Source: Anthoceros angustus (Eukaryota > Streptophyta > Anthocerotopsida > Anthocerotales > Anthocerotaceae). From it: 64,000 nt of DNA. The translations under genes and the position numbers were made by a program. Of this stretch, positions 54,396 through 64,000 are shown piece by piece. The notes under the pieces were generated by a model, which saw nothing but the letters and a program-made list of their open reading frames with translations, had not been told where the DNA came from and searched no databases. Each line of letters opens with the position of its first letter. Within the stretch, counting starts at the first letter, position 1. The stretch spans positions 1,054,001-1,118,000 of the forward strand of contig MU008159.1 in assembly GCA_010909165.1 (NCBI GenBank), read 5' to 3'.

Positions 54396-56185
54396 GCAAC
54401 CATCCTTCCTTACAAGTGCGTGCGAGGGAAATTGACGAAGCGTATGCTTCAACAGGTATATAGACGATGACATGCATCGCAAATAATCAGGACTCCAGAC
54501 GCCGATTCCCAACTTTGCCTGGTGAAATAAACTGCAAGATGCTGATCAGAAGGTAGGCATGCTGCCGACCTGGCGGTCTGAAGAATTGGTGCTTTCTAGA
54601 TACATTACTCTGGATTCCATCGAGTCATCTGCAGGCAGTTTGATCTGCCCAGGAATTCCAGGTATGCAGGACTTTGCTCTTGCAGCAACTATTTATGAAC
54701 CTGTCGCGTAGGATTTGCAGAACTTAAAGAAGCTCTTATAACAAAAGTGCTGCGCAATTGCAATATGAGCTGGTGTTTGCTGCTGTGAAGTTTTCCGTGT
54801 GTGTGTCGCGTTGATGCTTGACGGAATTCCGAAGTAGATCACGTTTTTGCACTGGCGTCTGGAGAGCAAGGAAAACGAGGCGAGGCCAGACTTGGTTCTT
54901 CGGATCCACAGATAGCAGCTACCCTCCCGACTCCAGTCCTTCCAGTCAACGGCGCTCCCATCTATTCTGGGTACCTTTTATTGCGCAGAAAATTTCCGAT
55001 GTTCTTATTGCTAGTAATTATCGGATTCGTGCTTTCCCGGCCATTAATTGCCTGGCAGTTGTTTGAGAAAAGATTCAGCTCCCGTCTCCAAGGATGCATC
55101 GGTCCCAACGCTCTGACTCACTGGAATGCGTTTGTGCGTAGAGTACTTGAATTTAACGGATGTGATGGATACGCCCACTGCTCCACCAGGATTCATGTCC
55201 CGTCCAACTAGGAATCCTAGTTGTTCATCAGTATGCATCTCAATGGGCACCATCTTCTCTGCAATTCCGGTGAGTCGTTGCCGAGATCTGGATTCAGACC
55301 TCAGTAGTCCTCAGATTTGAAATATATTTTAGCTTCTAGTACGTAGCAATTCATTTGTCAACTTGAAACTGGGAGTCCGGCCACGACATCAGCGCTGTTA
55401 GAGCCAGCGTGACCAGCACTTAAGGACCAGGTAAGGTCTCAGGACTGGAGAAAACTGGTCACTGTAAGACCCACCAAATTGGCTGTCGTCCAGTTAGTTG
55501 GATGTTCAGAAGTACAAGTCTCAAAGCTGCAGCCACCACACCTTTCCGTGAGTTGATAGGTCATCGAATATCTGTCACGGCCACTGTATGCAATGTGTGT
55601 ATGCTATAGCTTTCATGAATTTCAAAGCTAAATGTCATCTGGGACTCTAGTCTGCCCATGCTGAAATTGACAAAAGAAAGGCTTGCAACGTACTTCCGGT
55701 AGCCCCGTCGTGCCGTCGAGTTCTTCCAGCAGGGGACTTGGTTCGGAGAGACGTGGTCGGCTGCAGAATTAAAGAAAACCCTATATATAGCAAGGCTCAA
55801 AGCAAGAAAAACGCAGGAACTCCAGGAAGCGCTGTCACTTGTGAAATGCATTTTTGTGATTAGATCGTATTCAAAGCTTTGTGTTGAGCTTGTTGCTTGA
55901 ACACGTCACTGAAAGAAACAATGCCAGCAGGATTGGGTCTGCTTGACTTCTTCAAATGGTGACTGACCACCCGCGTACACCAGTTTCTGTTCGCGCGATG
56001 ACACACTCCTTGAGCACAACTGTGACTGGAGTTCATTACAGTATGTATGTAGCTTGTGGTTGTAAAGGACGCTTGAAGAGTAATAGCATGTGTGTACCCA
56101 CTGTTTGAGACACAGATGACGCTGCACATCCAGAGTATTTCTTGAATCCGTCCAAATCTACTGCAGTGGTTGCACGAAAACAAAT
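54396..56185. other. Intergenic, no gene recognised
   Basis: Small open frames on both strands (for example minus 55253-55044 and 55851-55561) look weakly protein-like but carry no recognised domain. No repeats were seen. Confidence 0.45.
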
Positions 56186-58943
56186 CTACAGCAGTGGAAT
56201 CGCCGACTTGTTCATCATCTCGGACACTTCCAAAACAGCATTCTGTAGTACTGTGATACTTTTGTTCAGGCGTTGCCGCTTCTGACTCAAGGCTGGATCC
56301 TCTGCCATGATGTTGGCCATGTTGAAATTCAGTTGCGACGCTTGCCGCATCAGGTCTGAGTCCACGTCCTCGAGCATCGCCTTCTGCAGGGAGTACTTGA
56401 TCTCCTGCGGAATGAAATCAGCAATTCTCTTCTTCACAACACTCCAGTAGGAAGTTAAGTTCACCTTCATGTACCATGCTGCCTGCAAGATATAGCCCAA
56501 TGTCTGACATTCAGGCCAATGCCCACTGTGCTCGGCATTGAGATGAAATTCTAACGGGACTTTGCAAGTCGTCAGAGATCATTTCAACAGCAAATTACCT
56601 CGAGCTCGTTGTAGTTGCCGACAGGCTGCAAGCAGCGGGATGGGTCGAGTACTCCGTTCGCAGCACTTCCCACTTTCTTCCACTGGAGCTGCGAAGAAAG
56701 AGGGAAGCCCTCCTGTCCAGAAGATACTTTCACGTCCTTGCTGATTTTGGGGACATCAGGGTCTGCGTCCCCCGTAGCTTTGGCATGTTTCTCCTTGTGA
56801 AGCCGAAGCACTTCCTCCATGTACGAGGAGTTGCTGGTGAACAAAATGGATTTCTCCTTGTCCAACACGCGTTCGACAAATGCGAGGCATTTATCTTGAC
56901 TCTTGTGGATAACATTCCGAGTTGCACATTTGCAGGCCGATTTGAGCTTTGGGTATCCATCTATGGACCCGTCAATCACCTGTGTTGCCGCGGACCACAG
57001 AGTTAGAACCATATGCCTACGCAAATTGCTTTCTTTGCTTCGCATCTCGGATAATTCGAAGGAAACGAAAGCTTGCCTCCAAGTGTGTATCCTCGGCATA
57101 TTTGTGGGCATCCATGACAAGCTTGGAGCAAGCAAACTCAATTCGTTTGATTTGCTTGCAAACAAGATGCCGGAAGACGGAATGCGGCAGGAAATTCACT
57201 AGGCCTACACCTTTGGCCTCCGCCATCATGATTATCACATCTGACGTCTCCACAGTACTCATCAAGTCGGAGCCCTCATGAGATAACGAATCGGCGAACT
57301 CTGCCACACGCATGTCTTCAGTAAGCAGATCCGAAACTTTCAAGCAATCAGATGCGAGCCCTACGCTCATACAATGCAACTTGTGCGAGACCTGATCCCT
57401 GCACACATTTGGCAGCCTTACTAGAAAACATTTCCTCAAGCCGAGCTGTGTAGTGCATTGCTCGCTGTTCTCCGAAGCCTTGAAAGTCTCCTTGAACGAT
57501 CAGGTTTTCCATGATCTTTGTCTTCTTGGTGACAAATTTGAAGAAGAGCATGGCAGCCTGAGCCGGATCGTCCAGCCCGCGTGGCAGCTCTACTACTTGT
57601 TTCTGCTTGCTGAGAAGCTCTGTGACGTCAACAAATGTTCAAGCTCAACATTCTGAGGATTGGAGCGTAGAAAGATACAGCAGTGGTTAACCTCACTCAC
57701 ATACACATACAAGTTGAAGTAGACATGCTACCCTTACCTTGTTCAAGCTGATTTGCGATCTTAGGAAGACAACGTCTTATACTTTCAGCTTGAATGTGTG
57801 TGAGACGCTCTGCGAGCGCTGGAACTCCTACTATGCTTTTGTCCAGCTTGGACAGGAGAGGGTGGGACTGGAACAATCGTTCTTCCGTTTCCCGAGCCTG
57901 CTCGTGGCTCTCTGTTGCCGAAACTCGGTTCCTGACACATATGTAACCAAGCCCAATGCTCACGGCATCTGTGGTCACCTTCTCGTGAAGGCCTTCTGGA
58001 CATTTGTCCACCTGCAAACGTCAATCTGCCTCATGAGGGATTTCAGGGGTCCAAACCATAAACGGGGCCGTAATTTTAGCCTTCAAGATTCTCACCTTCG
58101 TCACAACAGCTAGAGTTCGTTCTCCTTTCTTGTCAGCTTGCTGTGACATCCGAATGGATTCGCAAGTGGGGAAGTCGACAGTTGCCGACAGAACATTCAG
58201 GATGACAGTCTCCGGAGGAGAAATGTAGTGCCGTATGATCTTTGAAATCTGCTCGTAAATATCCTCGGGCTGCCCGTGCACTGGCACGCGCGTAATCCCT
58301 GGCAAGTCCACCATAGTGAGGTCTGGTGCAGTGCGCTTGTGGATATGGAGAGAAATGGGGGTGTCGGATATCCCCTTCCCCTCTCCAGCAAGGACATTCT
58401 GAGCATGGACCACGGCCTTCTCAATCTCCTCCTCTCGAATCCGCTCCTTGTGATTTTTGTATTCGATAGTGATCGACTCCTGTTCAGAGCTGCGGACACC
58501 CCCAGAGCCAGCGAGCATGTCAATTCCTTTCAGGGTCTTAATAACACAGGTGTGGTGAAGTTCTGCCGACCTTACCTTGTGTGCAGCCGAAGAATCAAGG
58601 GCACCCGGGTGGCAATGCCTTGTCCTCTGGGCAAACTGATGCCCGCCAAGGACTCAAGCACGCTGGTCTTCCCGGAAGACTGGTCTCCCACTACAACGAT
58701 GGTAGGCAGGGCAATGCCCTCCTCCTTCACACCAAGATTCCTCAGCTTGTCAACGACATCAAGCATAGGCCTGATGCGTTGTTGAAAGTTGGCCTCAAGT
58801 GCTGTCGGCCCCTTGTCCTCCGCTTGGTAGTAGGTCTCCTCCGATTCCTCTTCCACTCTCTCGGAAGTATCCAGGAACTTGATTCGTGCTTGCATCCTCT
58901 CCACGTAGGAAGGAAACCGCTGGCAGGAAACGGTGGCAGCCAT
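56186..58943 (-). CDS. DRP4C: Dynamin-related GTPase, DRP4C-like
   Basis: Exons on the minus strand: 58943-58576, 58489-58096, 58011-57738, 57619-57392, 57336-~57050, ~57130-56599, 56483-56186. GTPase motifs: P-loop GDQSSGKTS, switch [20 protein letters not shown] and VVTKVDK, all as in plant DRP4/Mx-like dynamins. The middle domain shows [26 protein letters not shown] and [13 protein letters not shown]. The C-terminal GED-like part begins [20 protein letters not shown]. There is no PH or proline-rich domain, as expected for DRP4. About 50 residues (acidic, [10 protein letters not shown]...) precede the usual start. The exon 5/6 junction is unclear because the frame changes around 57050-57130 without an obvious GT-AG pair. 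The family self-assembles on membranes; the exact role of plant DRP4C is poorly known. Confidence 0.85.
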
Positions 58944-59477
58944 GTATACGAGATGCTTGTGCAAGGCTTGCTTCACCACCTTTTTGTAGCGAGAAGCTTG
59001 AAGCGTAACCAGTAGCGTAAAATGTGGCTGGTGGCGTAATCGCCCGAGTTATCCCAGGGCACACAGTACCTCTGACAACAAAATCATCAAACTCTTGTGA
59101 CTCTGTTGCGACCTGATAACACGGTGCGATCCTACTTCCAGAGAGAACGGTCCAGGGCAGTCTCATCCTCATCGAAAAACGTTCATCCCACCGTGATGGG
59201 AGAAAATTACTGCTTCCCCGACGCGTTGATGCCTGCTTTCGTCACAACTGCACACCAAGGTTTTTATTAGACTGGGTGCACCAGGTGGCTGACTCTTTCC
59301 AAGCATCACCAACAGAAGAAGGCCCACTCACCAGTGTATTTCAGCTTCACTACAAGGGGAGTTCATGCTCGTCGACCCTGTCTCGCTGCCCAAGGCAAGT
59401 GCTTAGGGGTCAGAAGGAATGAGTCTTGGTGGTCTCAAAGCAGAGAAAATGGTGGCATCACGTCAAGGCTGCCAGAA
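58944..59477. other. Spacer between DRP4C-like and carrier genes
   Basis: Both neighbours are on the minus strand, so this is the promoter/5' UTR side of the dynamin gene and the 3' side of the carrier. No gene was seen. Confidence 0.5.
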
Positions 59478-60698
59478 CTAAGTCTGCAAGGTAAGCTGCT
59501 TCTTCTGGTTCTCCACCCTCTCCAAGTGCTTGGCCAGAAGAAAGCTCTTGGTGGTCTCAAAAGCGAAGAAGCCCATGGCAGAGAAGAGGGCACTGTGCAG
59601 AACCCTGGGAATGAGGCCTTTAAACAATCCCCTCACACCCTCCTCAACCCAAATCCGGTGCATGGTGGCACTCACTCCAGAGTAGGTGTAGGCTGCAATG
59701 GCTTTGGCACGGGCAGCGGCCTCTGCTCTCGTGCCTGACATCCCAGAGGAGGATAGCGAGATGCGGGCCTGGGTCATGAGGCGGGTCTTCACCACATCCA
59801 GCGGGGTTGTGACAGCGGCAGACAGAGCTCCGGCCACAGCTCCAGAGGTCATGCTCTGCCACGGCTCCAGAGCAGACACCTTCCCATCCGCAAGCCACAG
59901 GTTGTACTTGAGGAACTCGAAGGTGGAGAAGCTGATGATGTTGGTGGGCAGGTTCCGGAGCAGAGCTGCAGAGTAGCCGGCATACAGGCCCCCCACTCCC
60001 TCCCTCCGGATGGTCCCCATGAAGACCTCGGCGGCAGATCCCACAGCCTCGGCCTGCATCCTCTGCTTCACAACCTCCTTGGGCACAAGCACGGCGGACG
60101 AGGTGATGTTCCCCACGGCTGCTGCCAGCGGCGGGATGAGATACTGCGGGCAGGCCGCGACGTTGGACAGAATCCCCTTCCCCATCTCATACGTCCCGAA
60201 GTAGATGGAGGAGGAGACGACGGAGCCCAGGAAGGCGGCGCTGACACCCTTGTACAGCCCACCGATCCCCTCGCTCTTGAGCAGCTTCCCGACCACGTCC
60301 AAGGGCCCGGAGTAGATCTGGGAAGCTCCCTTGGTCTGCAGCTTCGTCTTGACGGTGTCAATGGGGTGCAGGGCCACGTTGGTGATCCCCCCGGCTATGC
60401 CTCCTGCCAGGGCTCCGATGCAAGCCCGCTGCTGCAGCGGCACCGCCAATTTGTGCACCGCAAGGCCAGGCGGCTTGTTGGGCGCCGCCCTGCAGGAGGC
60501 ATTCCTCGGATTCCCGTCCCCGGGAAGAGAGAGCGAGGCGAAGGAGATGTTTGCCACCCGCGAGCCCAAATCAAGGGACGCCAAGCCCCAGGTTTCGGAG
60601 CCTGACCCCGCGTTTCCGCGCACATGGAACGGGCACGACTCCTTCTCCAGATACTCGATTCGCGCCTGCGGATCCTGCACCAAGCTTGATGAGGGCAT
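59478..60698 (-). CDS. MFL1: Mitoferrin-like carrier, plastid envelope
   Basis: Intronless, 406 residues from the ATG at 60698. Residues 1-~100 are Ser/Arg-rich, like a plastid transit sequence. Three mitochondrial-carrier repeats follow with signatures HPIDTVKTKLQTKG, VPKEVVKQRMQA and TPLDVVKTRLMTQ, each with a downstream GLYKG, GLYAGYSAALLRN or GLFKGLIPRV block. The phrases KTKLQTKGASQIYS, LRNLPTNIISFSTFE and HSALFSAMGFFAFET match Arabidopsis chloroplast mitoferrin-like 1 (At5g42130 type) much better than the SAM carrier. That protein is implicated in iron import into plastids. The first carrier motif has the usual Px(D)xxK(T/R)K layout, so transport function is plausible. Confidence 0.88.
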   Translation of the reverse strand: MPSSSLVQDPQARIEYLEKESCPFHVRGNAGSGSETWGLASLDLGSRVANISFASLSLPGDGNPRNASCRAAPNKPPGLAVHKLAVPLQQRACIGALAGGIAGGITNVALHPIDTVKTKLQTKGASQIYSGPLDVVGKLLKSEGIGGLYKGVSAAFLGSVVSSSIYFGTYEMGKGILSNVAACPQYLIPPLAAAVGNITSSAVLVPKEVVKQRMQAEAVGSAAEVFMGTIRREGVGGLYAGYSAALLRNLPTNIISFSTFEFLKYNLWLADGKVSALEPWQSMTSGAVAGALSAAVTTPLDVVKTRLMTQARISLSSSGMSGTRAEAAARAKAIAAYTYSGVSATMHRIWVEEGVRGLFKGLIPRVLHSALFSAMGFFAFETTKSFLLAKHLERVENQKKQLTLQT

Positions 60699-63140
60699 GG
60701 TTCCTCGCCCCCTGGGTGCACACTGCTGGAGCCCTCAATTCCACCAGAGACACCGCTCCCTGCACATGATCGAGAAGGGACTCCGCCTCCATCTCCAGAA
60801 TTGGCTTCCTCCTCCAGGCAGCAGCTGCAGGCTCCAACCAGATGCACCCATCTTGCAATCCGACAACCCCCGGAGCTTGGGAACCCGGCTATGGTTCAGG
60901 AGTGGATTAGAGCCACCTGGAGCCTGGATGGGATTGAGATTTTGCAGGAGCTGATGACGCACAGCCTCTCTCTCATCCCCGTTGCACCTTCCAGCACCAG
61001 ACTTTATTACTCCTCGGGTTTACAAGACCGCTTTGATCCGACACGGTGAAATTCACCTCTGTGTCTTTTGCGCACCTCATCACACAGTCGCACTTCAGGC
61101 ACCCAGTGTACGACGCCGGGATCTCGTTGCGGGCACGCTGACTTTGTGCTTGTCGGACCTGTCTTCGGAAAAGCAGTGGTTAGCTGCTGCCACACTGGAG
61201 CGGGAGCGGATGCTGCTCTCCCGACGGATCAGAGCAGAAGAATGAGGAGGCCGTCACCAGGGCGCTCGCCGGCTGTACATGTGCTCGCCATCGCCATTGC
61301 GCGCAGGGGGTTGCTTGCCAACCAGGTATTTGCTTCCTCAACCTCAACCCCAACCTCACGGCCTCACCTAGCCTTGCCCCACCTCTGACTGCATACCAGT
61401 TCGCGTTCACCAACGTCTCGCTGTGACGCACCCCCACCTGTGCTGGTTTGTCCCCAAGGATGCCTACTCCACTCTGGATCCTGTCATCAGCGCTGTTGAG
61501 CTGTATCGGGCCCAGTATCATACGCTGCAACGGCGATTGTAAGCCTGATTGTGTGTAACACTGACTCTGATGCCGGATGCTGCTTTTGGGTGTGTAAATT
61601 CTCATGCCATGTATGGCTTGGCGAAGTGCAGAAGATGCTTTGACTGCTCTGGAAGCGGCGCACGCCATCAAGACTGGGTCGGGGAACCATGCTTTCCTGT
61701 TTCATGGGATGGGCTTCAATGCAGCTTGGCTGGAGCAGGAAAGTCCCTGTAGCCTCGATGTATGCTTGGTGGAAAGACATGATACTCTGAAAGGTATTCC
61801 GCATACAATGCTCTTTATTTTACAGGAACTTGTCTGGCAGGAGTCTAACAGGAGAAATCGTATCCGACACAAATCGTATGACTCTCTCAACTGGCTTTCC
61901 TGACCAGCCTGTAGGTCTCAAATTTAGGCATCACCCTTCCTTTTAGCCAGGGCATAAACCAGTCACTTGTTGAGGCCAGCTGGATGTTTGGTGTTGCCCT
62001 ATGGTGGTGGAATGACCTTTAGCTAGAACAATTTGACAGGATCTTTCCCGTCACAGCTGGCTGTACTAACCAACTTGTTTAGTCTTGAATGGATGTCTTT
62101 CAAATTGTGCCTGGTTCTCCCATGGCAGCTTTCTCCCTTTCCCTCTCCAGTCTAATCACGCCATTCGTTTCTCTTCAATATTTGTAGGGTTCGGAATCTG
62201 AAAGCAAAGTCCTTGAGCCGAGATTGCACTGGATGCTGCCAAAGGCATGAAGACAAGTTGTCACTACGTGGGTAATCAAGGAGCTAAACGGCCTCAGTCA
62301 CCTGCCTGCCTTGTGACAAGCGAATGTAACAAATTGCTATTGAGCAACTTTGTCAGCCTTCCAACAGGCACCTGCCACCCGATACCGACCGGTGCCCAAG
62401 CGGCTCTCGGAGGAGAGGAGTCATCACGTCGGAAGGCACGATGCGTCCTGTACCAAGACCCTGTACGGCACCCGTTCCGGGCCCCACCAGTGGGCCCGAC
62501 GCGGATTCCGATGCCCGCCTTCCTGTTATCCTCGGACGTCAGCAATGCCACTTCTCCCGCCAACATCCGTATTGAAGCCCAGCCTCCACCTCGCTATGGA
62601 AATGCCTCCCAAATCTTCTCCGCTTCGCGAAAGTCTGCAGCCGGCTGCCAGGCGAAGGTGGATGTCTTCGAACCCAGGATTTCCTGCGGAGTACGGACCA
62701 CTGGTTTATGGGCCATGCCTACTGCCAGCTTGCCCAAGTGAGCAAGACAGGCAGCAGGCTTCACTGAGAAGCATCCGGCTCCACTATTATTGGCAACCCG
62801 CTGCGAGGGAGACCCAGTCGCCCCAATCCCCTGGCTGGTGAATTGGCCGGGCCTGTACGCCTCACACATGCGGCTGCCCGAAGCTGTCTAAAATTTCCCT
62901 CCCGCACGTTTATCTGGATTCCGCAAAGGGTGGATGGGCTGTATCCCGCACACAGCGCAGGCTACTGTCCGTGGCTGTCCAAGGCCCGGCCAGTGCGGGG
63001 CCGAGCGATCCAGACTCGAAGCCACCCCCAGGCATTTTCGTCCTCGCAGAGTCTCGGACTCGTGAGGCGCGGAAGGGGGATCGATGGGCCAAGGCGGACT
63101 TGGATGGAAATTTCGTGAAAGTAGGAACAGATGGGCAGCA
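60699..63140. other. Intergenic, no supported gene
   Basis: Contains several 80-160 codon frames (for example 61604-61903, 62247-62741, minus 62869-62594) but no recognised domain and no consistent splice model. It includes the upstream region of the receptor kinase gene and the promoter of the carrier. Confidence 0.45.
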
Positions 63141-64000
63141 ATGCGCTTGTGGGTGCAGCTGGGGATCTTGCTGCATTTCTGTGTGGGGTATGTGTGGGCG
63201 CAGGGGGCAGGATTTGTCAGTGTGGATTGCGGGGCAGGGGCGGCCACTTCCTATTCAGACCCTGTGACGGGGATCATATGGCAGGGAGACACATTGTCCG
63301 TGCTGCCGGACCAGAGGGCTGGCAGCTCCATTGTCAAGGGCGTCTCGGCGGCGCAGGAGATGGCGTCGCTGAGATACTTCCCACCAGGAATCACGCCTGC
63401 CAAAAATTGTTATGTTTTGCCTGTGATGGCAGGCGCTCTGTATCTCGTCCGAGCGGGCTTCCTTTACGGTAACTACGATTCTCAGCAGTCATCCGCTGTC
63501 AGCTTTCAGGTGCATATCCTGCTATCCATTTGCTTGCCTTCGGTTGATGTGGTGGACAGGCTTAAAACTTGTGCTGCATTTCGATTCCACATCCAGTGGT
63601 GGGTGGTGGGATTGGATCGCTGATCCGCAGCTGCCCGCAGATTGCAGTGCAGAGCACCGTGTGGCAGATTGTGACGATTGACGGTCGAAGCACCAGTCCC
63701 GTCTTCTTCGAGGCCATCGTTCCGTCGTTGCAATCCACGCAATTGAGCGTCTGCTTGGTGAGGACGTACGCCAGCAGCACCCCCTTCATCAATACCTTGG
63801 AATTGAGGCCCATTAGCTCGGGCACGTACCAGTCTTACGCTCCCACGAAAAACGAGGACTATGGCAGGAATGTGAACTTCTACCTTGTGTACAGAGTCAA
63901 CTTTGGGGAGCGGTTGCGAACTGTGAGGTTGTTTCTGCATCTTCCTGTCCTAGTGCAGTCCGACGCCACTCAGGGAAATGCTTCGGACTTACACTTTGCC
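63141..64000 (+). CDS. Malectin-like receptor kinase, N-terminal part (runs off the window)
   Basis: The ATG at 63141 starts a signal peptide (MRLWVQLGILLHFCVGYVWA); an in-frame ATG at 63084 would bury it. Exon 1 (63141-63509) encodes GFVSVDCGAGAATSYSDPVT, LRYFPPG and YLVRAGFLYGNYD. A GT-AG intron (63510-63640) joins in phase 0 to a second exon with VWQIVTID, STPFINTLELRPI and YRVNFG. These are the landmarks of the malectin-like domain in plant LRR receptor kinases of the At1g67720 type. After NFG the usual RYPDDPxDR is not found; a GT at 63923 may end exon 2, so residues beyond that are uncertain. Leucine-rich repeats and kinase would lie past 64000. Confidence 0.85.

Noticed and set aside
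59478-60698. S-adenosylmethionine carrier as the identity of the carrier gene
   Set aside because: The KTKLQTKGASQ and LRNLP...SFSTFE phrases and the long N-terminal transit-like region fit the plastid mitoferrin-like type better.
62247-62841. Possible gene of ~165 codons
   Set aside because: Plus frames overlap each other and a minus frame; no domain, start context or splice support.

Overview
The window is nuclear DNA of a land plant. Recognisable plant genes include a pentatricopeptide-repeat (PPR) protein, a DRP4-type dynamin, a plastid mitoferrin-like carrier, a SKIP24-type F-box protein, a DeSI-type PPPDE peptidase, ginkbilobin-2 (DUF26) secreted proteins and a malectin-domain receptor kinase. 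Introns are short: the 11 introns of the PPR gene run 73-151 bp, all GT-AG. That intron size points to a compact genome such as a spikemoss (Selaginella). This is an inference and no species is named.

Layout. 1-15.7 kb: a nested array of ginkbilobin-2-like pseudogenes with embedded PPR scraps and a tRNA-like (SINE-head) tandem repeat, inside a ~4 kb direct duplication (1-3964 and 9980-13984). 16.9-18.9 kb: a frameshifted copy and one intact secreted Gnk2-like gene (18306-18905). 19.1-24.4 kb: nested repeats, a perfect 44-bp palindrome, a 1.1 kb GC-rich minisatellite, a 590-bp LTR and an unassigned GC-rich stretch. 24.76-37.4 kb: a very large imperfect palindrome centred near 31981. Each arm carries a SPOC-domain gene (C-terminal repeat x6 on the left, x3 on the right) and a SKIP24 F-box locus (intact on the right, broken on the left). 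37.5-41.1 kb: a third, decayed SPOC/SKIP24 module with its own small inverted repeat, and a broken coiled-coil gene.

41.4-47.0 kb: two clean genes, DeSI-like (minus) and a 12-exon PPR gene (plus). 48.5-52.5 kb: an LTR element reduced to LTR, minisatellite, gag piece and 112 bp of LTR, then a non-LTR retrotransposon C-terminal ORF. 53.8-64 kb: a zinc-knuckle/acidic-tail protein, a DRP4C-like dynamin (minus), a mitoferrin-like carrier (minus) and the start of a malectin-like receptor kinase (plus).

The housekeeping genes show no operon-like links. Functional coupling is plausible only inside the duplicated SPOC + SKIP24 module (RNA-processing type adaptor beside an SCF subunit), and that is speculative. 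Repeat copies in the first ~40 kb differ mainly by 1-5 nt indels, so some frameshifts there may be consensus errors rather than mutations. The genes in 41-64 kb splice cleanly in frame, apart from one ambiguous junction in the dynamin.
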